A DNA stretch of 64,000 nucleotides from NCBI RefSeq assembly GCF_900116115.1, contig NZ_FOZP01000002.1, positions 394,122 through 458,121 of the forward strand, read 5' to 3'. Positions 61,195 to 64,000 of this stretch are shown in pieces. The translations under genes and the position numbers were made by a program. Under the pieces are notes generated by a model, which ran no database searches, was not told where the DNA came from, and was given only the letters and a program-made list of their open reading frames with translations. Each line of letters begins with the position of its first letter. Within the stretch, counting starts at the first letter, position 1. Origin of the DNA: Lutibacter maritimus (GTDB lineage: Bacteria > Bacteroidota > Bacteroidia > Flavobacteriales > Flavobacteriaceae).

Positions 61195-61935
61195 TTATAA
61201 GTTAGATAATTCTTTTTGAAAAACAAAATAAGCTCTTTTAGATGCTGTTTCTTCTGCTTTTTTCTTTGAGGTTGCTCGCCCTTTTGCAATTAAAATTCCA
61301 TCTAAAAAAAGTTTTACACTAAAATGTTTTATAGTGTCGTTACCCGTATCTTCATACACATCAAATACAAATTCTTTTTTTTGTTTTTGGCACCATTCAA
61401 TAAATAAACTTTTATAACTGGTAATTTTTCCTTCTAGTTTTGGAACATCAACGTAAGGAGTAATTACTCTTTTTTCAATAAATTTATTGCAGTATTTATA
61501 ACCTCTATCTAAATAAATAGCTCCAACCAATGCTTCAAAAATATTTCCATGAATGTTTTCTCCAAATTTAGATCTTGCAATATTGCTTTTAACAAAACGG
61601 AGTAAATCTAAATCTCTACCAAGTTCATTTAAATGTTCTCGGCTTACAATTTTAGATCGCATTTGAGTTAGGTATCCTTCATCACCTGATGGAACTTCAT
61701 TAAATAAGTAAGCAGCAATAACGGCACTTAACATAGCGTCACCTAAAAATTCTAATCGTTCATAGTTTACCGGATTTCCAGTTTCTTCATCAAACTCTTT
61801 TATAGATCTGTGAGTAAATGCCTTTTTATAATAGGAAATATTTTTAGGAGTGAATCCTATTATTTTTTTTAAATCAGCAAAAAAAGCCTCGTCATCTTTT
61901 GTGCGAGTATTAATAATTTTTCGAATGAAATTCAT
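61195..61935 (-). CDS. rnc: Ribonuclease III
   Basis: The 246-residue protein has the RNase III domain (about 15-160) with signature NYERLEFLGDAMLSAVIA and second metal site in GNIFEALVGAIYLDRG. A double-stranded RNA-binding domain follows (about 172-243, SYKSLFIEWCQKQ, AKGRATSKKKAEETASKRA). It cleaves double-stranded RNA in rRNA processing and RNA decay. The start lies nine bases after the fabF stop; the gap to the IPExxxVDY gene is 89 bases. Confidence 0.95.
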   Translation of the reverse strand: MNFIRKIINTRTKDDEAFFADLKKIIGFTPKNISYYKKAFTHRSIKEFDEETGNPVNYERLEFLGDAMLSAVIAAYLFNEVPSGDEGYLTQMRSKIVSREHLNELGRDLDLLRFVKSNIARSKFGENIHGNIFEALVGAIYLDRGYKYCNKFIEKRVITPYVDVPKLEGKITSYKSLFIEWCQKQKKEFVFDVYEDTGNDTIKHFSVKLFLDGILIAKGRATSKKKAEETASKRAYFVFQKELSNL

Positions 61936-61944
61936 TCAGTTGTG

Positions 61945-63195
61945 TTAATCTAGTTTTTTAAACAGTACACAAGCGTTGTGCCCTCCAAAGCCAAAAGTAT
62001 TACTCATGGCAACATTTACAGTACGTTTTTGAGTTTTGTTAAACGTAAAGTTTAATTTACTGTCAATTTGGTCATCATCAGTAAAATGATTTATTGTAGG
62101 AGGTACAATTCCGTTTTTTATAGCTAATATAGATGCAATAGCTTCTACAGCTCCGGCAGCACCTAATAAGTGACCAGTCATTGACTTGGTTGAATTGATG
62201 TTTAGCTTGTAAGCATGTTCACCAAAAACTTCTAAAATTGCTTTACTTTCAGCAATATCTCCTAATGGAGTTGAAGTTCCGTGCATGTTAATAGCATCCA
62301 CATCTTCTGGTTTTAAACCAGCATCTTTTAAACAGTTAAGCATCACATTTCTGGCACCTAATCCATCTGGATGCGGAGCAGTTATATGATATGCGTCTGC
62401 AGATAAACCGCCTCCAGCAATTTCAGCATAAATTTTTGCTCCTCTTGCTTTGGCGTGTTCATATTCTTCTAAGATTAAAGCTCCGGCTCCTTCGCCCGAA
62501 ACAAATCCATCTCTATCTTTATCAAAAGGTCTTGATGCGGTTGCAGGATCATCATTTCTTGTTGAAAGCGCCTGTAATGCATTAAATCCTCCAATTCCAG
62601 CAATGGTAATAGTTGCTTCAGAACCACCAGATACCATAACATCTGCATATCCTAAACGAATATAGTTTAAAGCATCAATAATTGCGTTTGATGATGATGC
62701 ACAAGCTGATACGGTTGCAAAATTTGGACCTCTAAATCCATATTTAATAGAAATTTGACCTGGCGCAATATCTGCAATCATTTTTGGAATAAAGAAAGGA
62801 TTAAACCTTGGCGTACCATCACCAGAGGCATAGTTTAAAACTTCATTTTGAAAAGTTTCTAAACCACCAATACCTGCGCCCCAAATAACGCCAACTCTGT
62901 CTTTATCAAGATTTTCAATGTTTAAATTAGAATCTAAAATAGCTTCGTCAGATGCAACCATGGCATACTGCGTGAACCTATCCATTTTTCTAGCTTCTTT
63001 TCTATCAATAAACTGAGTGACATCAAAATTTTTGAGCTCACATGCGAAACGAGTTTTGAACTTGGATGCATCGAAATAAGTTATTGGAGCAGCCCCGCTA
63101 ACTCCGTTAATGAGTCCATTCCAATATTGTTCAACATTATTTCCAATAGGTGTTAATGCCCCAAGTCCAGTTACTACAACTCGTTTAATTTCCAT
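61945..63195 (-). CDS. fabF: Beta-ketoacyl-ACP synthase II
   Basis: The 416-residue condensing enzyme has RVVVTGLGALTPIGNNVEQYW at its start in shortened form. The catalytic cysteine lies in ATVSACASSSNAI, with the two histidines in INMHGTSTPLGD and KSMTGHLLGAAGAVEA and the glycine-rich end SNTFGFGGHNA. It elongates acyl-ACP with malonyl-ACP. It follows acpP by seven bases, and rnc follows it by nine, so all are co-transcribed. Confidence 0.97.
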   Translation of the reverse strand: MEIKRVVVTGLGALTPIGNNVEQYWNGLINGVSGAAPITYFDASKFKTRFACELKNFDVTQFIDRKEARKMDRFTQYAMVASDEAILDSNLNIENLDKDRVGVIWGAGIGGLETFQNEVLNYASGDGTPRFNPFFIPKMIADIAPGQISIKYGFRGPNFATVSACASSSNAIIDALNYIRLGYADVMVSGGSEATITIAGIGGFNALQALSTRNDDPATASRPFDKDRDGFVSGEGAGALILEEYEHAKARGAKIYAEIAGGGLSADAYHITAPHPDGLGARNVMLNCLKDAGLKPEDVDAINMHGTSTPLGDIAESKAILEVFGEHAYKLNINSTKSMTGHLLGAAGAVEAIASILAIKNGIVPPTINHFTDDDQIDSKLNFTFNKTQKRTVNVAMSNTFGFGGHNACVLFKKLD

Positions 63196-63202
63196 ATAAA
63201 AT

Positions 63203-63439
63203 TTACTTTTTTGCGTCTTCTATATAGCTAATTGCTTGACCAACAGTTCCAATGTTCTCTGCTTGATCGTCTGGAATTTGAATATCAAATTCTTTTTCGA
63301 ATTCCATGATTAATTCAACAGTATCAAGTGAATCTGCTCCTAAATCATTAGTAAAGCTAGCTTCTGTTGTTACTTCATTTTCGTCAACGCCTAATTTATC
63401 AACGATAATGGCTTTTACTCTTGATGCAATGTCTGACAT
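63203..63439 (-). CDS. acpP: Acyl carrier protein
   Basis: The 78-residue acidic protein has the phosphopantetheine site serine in [17 protein letters not shown] and ends in the helix [10 protein letters not shown]. It carries growing acyl chains in fatty acid synthesis. It heads the operon acpP-fabF-rnc-IPExxxVDY-pyk and has a well-formed promoter upstream. Confidence 0.97.
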   Translation of the reverse strand: MSDIASRVKAIIVDKLGVDENEVTTEASFTNDLGADSLDTVELIMEFEKEFDIQIPDDQAENIGTVGQAISYIEDAKK

Positions 63440-63470
63440 AATTCTTTAATTTTTAAATTTAATTACTCGG

Positions 63471-63498
63471 CAAAAATATAAAACTTTATTTAAATCAA
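63471..63498 (-). promoter_or_regulatory. Promoter of the acpP operon
   Basis: On the minus strand TTG (63498-63496) and TATTTTTG (63478-63471, exact TAnnTTTG match) are separated by 17 bases. The -7 box lies 31 bases before the acpP ATG. Confidence 0.6.
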
Positions 63499-63616
63499 AA
63501 TCTTTTAATTGTAAAAGATGATTTATTTAGAATAAAAATAGATAAAGTTTTTGTATTTTAACGGAATAAGTTACTAATTATTTGTTTTATTTGCGATACA
63601 ACTTAGTTTAAATTTT

Positions 63617-64000
63617 ATGACTCGTATTGTTATTCTCGCCTCCGGATCTGGTTCTAATGCTGAAAATATAATTAAGTATTTTAAAAATAGCAATTTAATT
63701 TCTGTTGTTCAAATTTTATGTAACAAGAAGGAAGCTAAAGTTTTTGAAAGAGCTAAAAGGTTAGAAATAAATAGTTTATATTTTGACAGGGCGATGTTAA
63801 ATGATTCTGATGTTATTTTAAATTTATTAAAAAACAATGCAGACTATGTGATTTTAGCTGGTTTTTTATGGAAAATTCCATCAAAAATAATTGAAGCTTT
63901 TCCAAATAAAATTATCAATATTCATCCTGCATTATTGCCAAAATATGGTGGAAAAGGAATGTACGGAATGCATGTACACAATGCAGTTGTTGCAAACAAA
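63617..64000 (+). CDS. purN: Phosphoribosylglycinamide formyltransferase, 5' part (gene continues past the window)
   Basis: An uninterrupted frame of 128 codons runs from the ATG at 63617 to the window edge. It begins RIVILASGSGSNAENII (the GART/PurN N-terminal GSGSN motif) and contains ILAGFLWKIP and INIHPALLPKYGGKGMYG, where the Asn and His of NIHP are catalytic. PurN transfers a formyl group to GAR in purine synthesis. The N-terminal two-thirds are visible, and the catalytic Asp near the C-terminus lies outside the window. It is divergent from acpP. Confidence 0.95.
   Translation, partial: MTRIVILASGSGSNAENIIKYFKNSNLISVVQILCNKKEAKVFERAKRLEINSLYFDRAMLNDSDVILNLLKNNADYVILAGFLWKIPSKIIEAFPNKIINIHPALLPKYGGKGMYGMHVHNAVVANK

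Overview
The window is AT-rich chromosomal DNA from a member of the Bacteroidota, most likely a marine Flavobacteriaceae. This rests on SusC/SusD outer-membrane pairs, LytTR two-component genes, the BatA-E operon, Flavobacteria-type -7 boxes (TAnnTTTG), several TlpA/DUF4369-type lipoproteins, an IPExxxVDY gene between rnc and pyk, and an alginate lyase. The genus cannot be fixed from the sequence alone. No rRNA, tRNA, CRISPR array, IS element or prophage was found.

Layout. 1-1598: the end of a sugar MFS transporter gene, translationally coupled to a fructokinase. 1987-4389: a PL6 polysaccharide lyase (alginate lyase type) with a tandem palindromic operator at its start site. 4531-18838: an N-acetylglucosamine/chitooligosaccharide utilisation locus. 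It holds nagX and nagP, a LytTR response regulator with its LytS-type kinase, a divergent SusC/SusD pair, a NagB deaminase fused to a PIG-L deacetylase, a GH20 hexosaminidase and a BadF-type GlcNAc kinase. No nagA is present in the window, so the fused PIG-L domain is a candidate for the deacetylase step. 18951-27054: DsbD and TlpA redox proteins, a class-V aminotransferase, a HupE/UreJ-like protein, dCMP deaminase, a CtpA protease and LpxH.

27170-36547: the aerotolerance (Bat) operon, moxR - DUF58 - a two-TM BatD-like protein - batA - batB - batC - batD - batE. A four-helix-bundle (S23/IVP type) gene sits between batA and batB. 36544-45812: housekeeping genes (TlpA proteins, CvpA, SDR, NifX-like and DUF134 proteins, thioesterase, YraN, LD-carboxypeptidase, MetG). 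A perfect 16-bp palindrome lies between the divergent DUF134 and thioesterase promoters. 45956-48286: an ECF sigma factor, a membrane anti-sigma-like protein and a coiled-coil/beta-barrel envelope protein. 48392-52194: two unknowns and Tex.

52250-55629 is the strangest part: an 824-residue lipoprotein made almost entirely of Ala/Asp heptad helices, followed on the same strand by a small outer-membrane beta-barrel gene. 56137-57577 holds a short SSB without an acidic tail, divergent from a NUMOD4/HNH protein and a zinc-ribbon protein. The window ends with a Tat-exported alkaline phosphatase, the operon acpP-fabF-rnc-IPExxxVDY-pyk, and the 5' part of purN.

Most of the window is ordinary flavobacterial gene content. 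The best candidates for something poorly described are the Ala-rich heptad lipoprotein with its barrel partner, the NagB-PIG-L fusion in a nagA-less cluster, and the two palindromic operators. Functional calls rest on motif recognition by eye; no database search was run.
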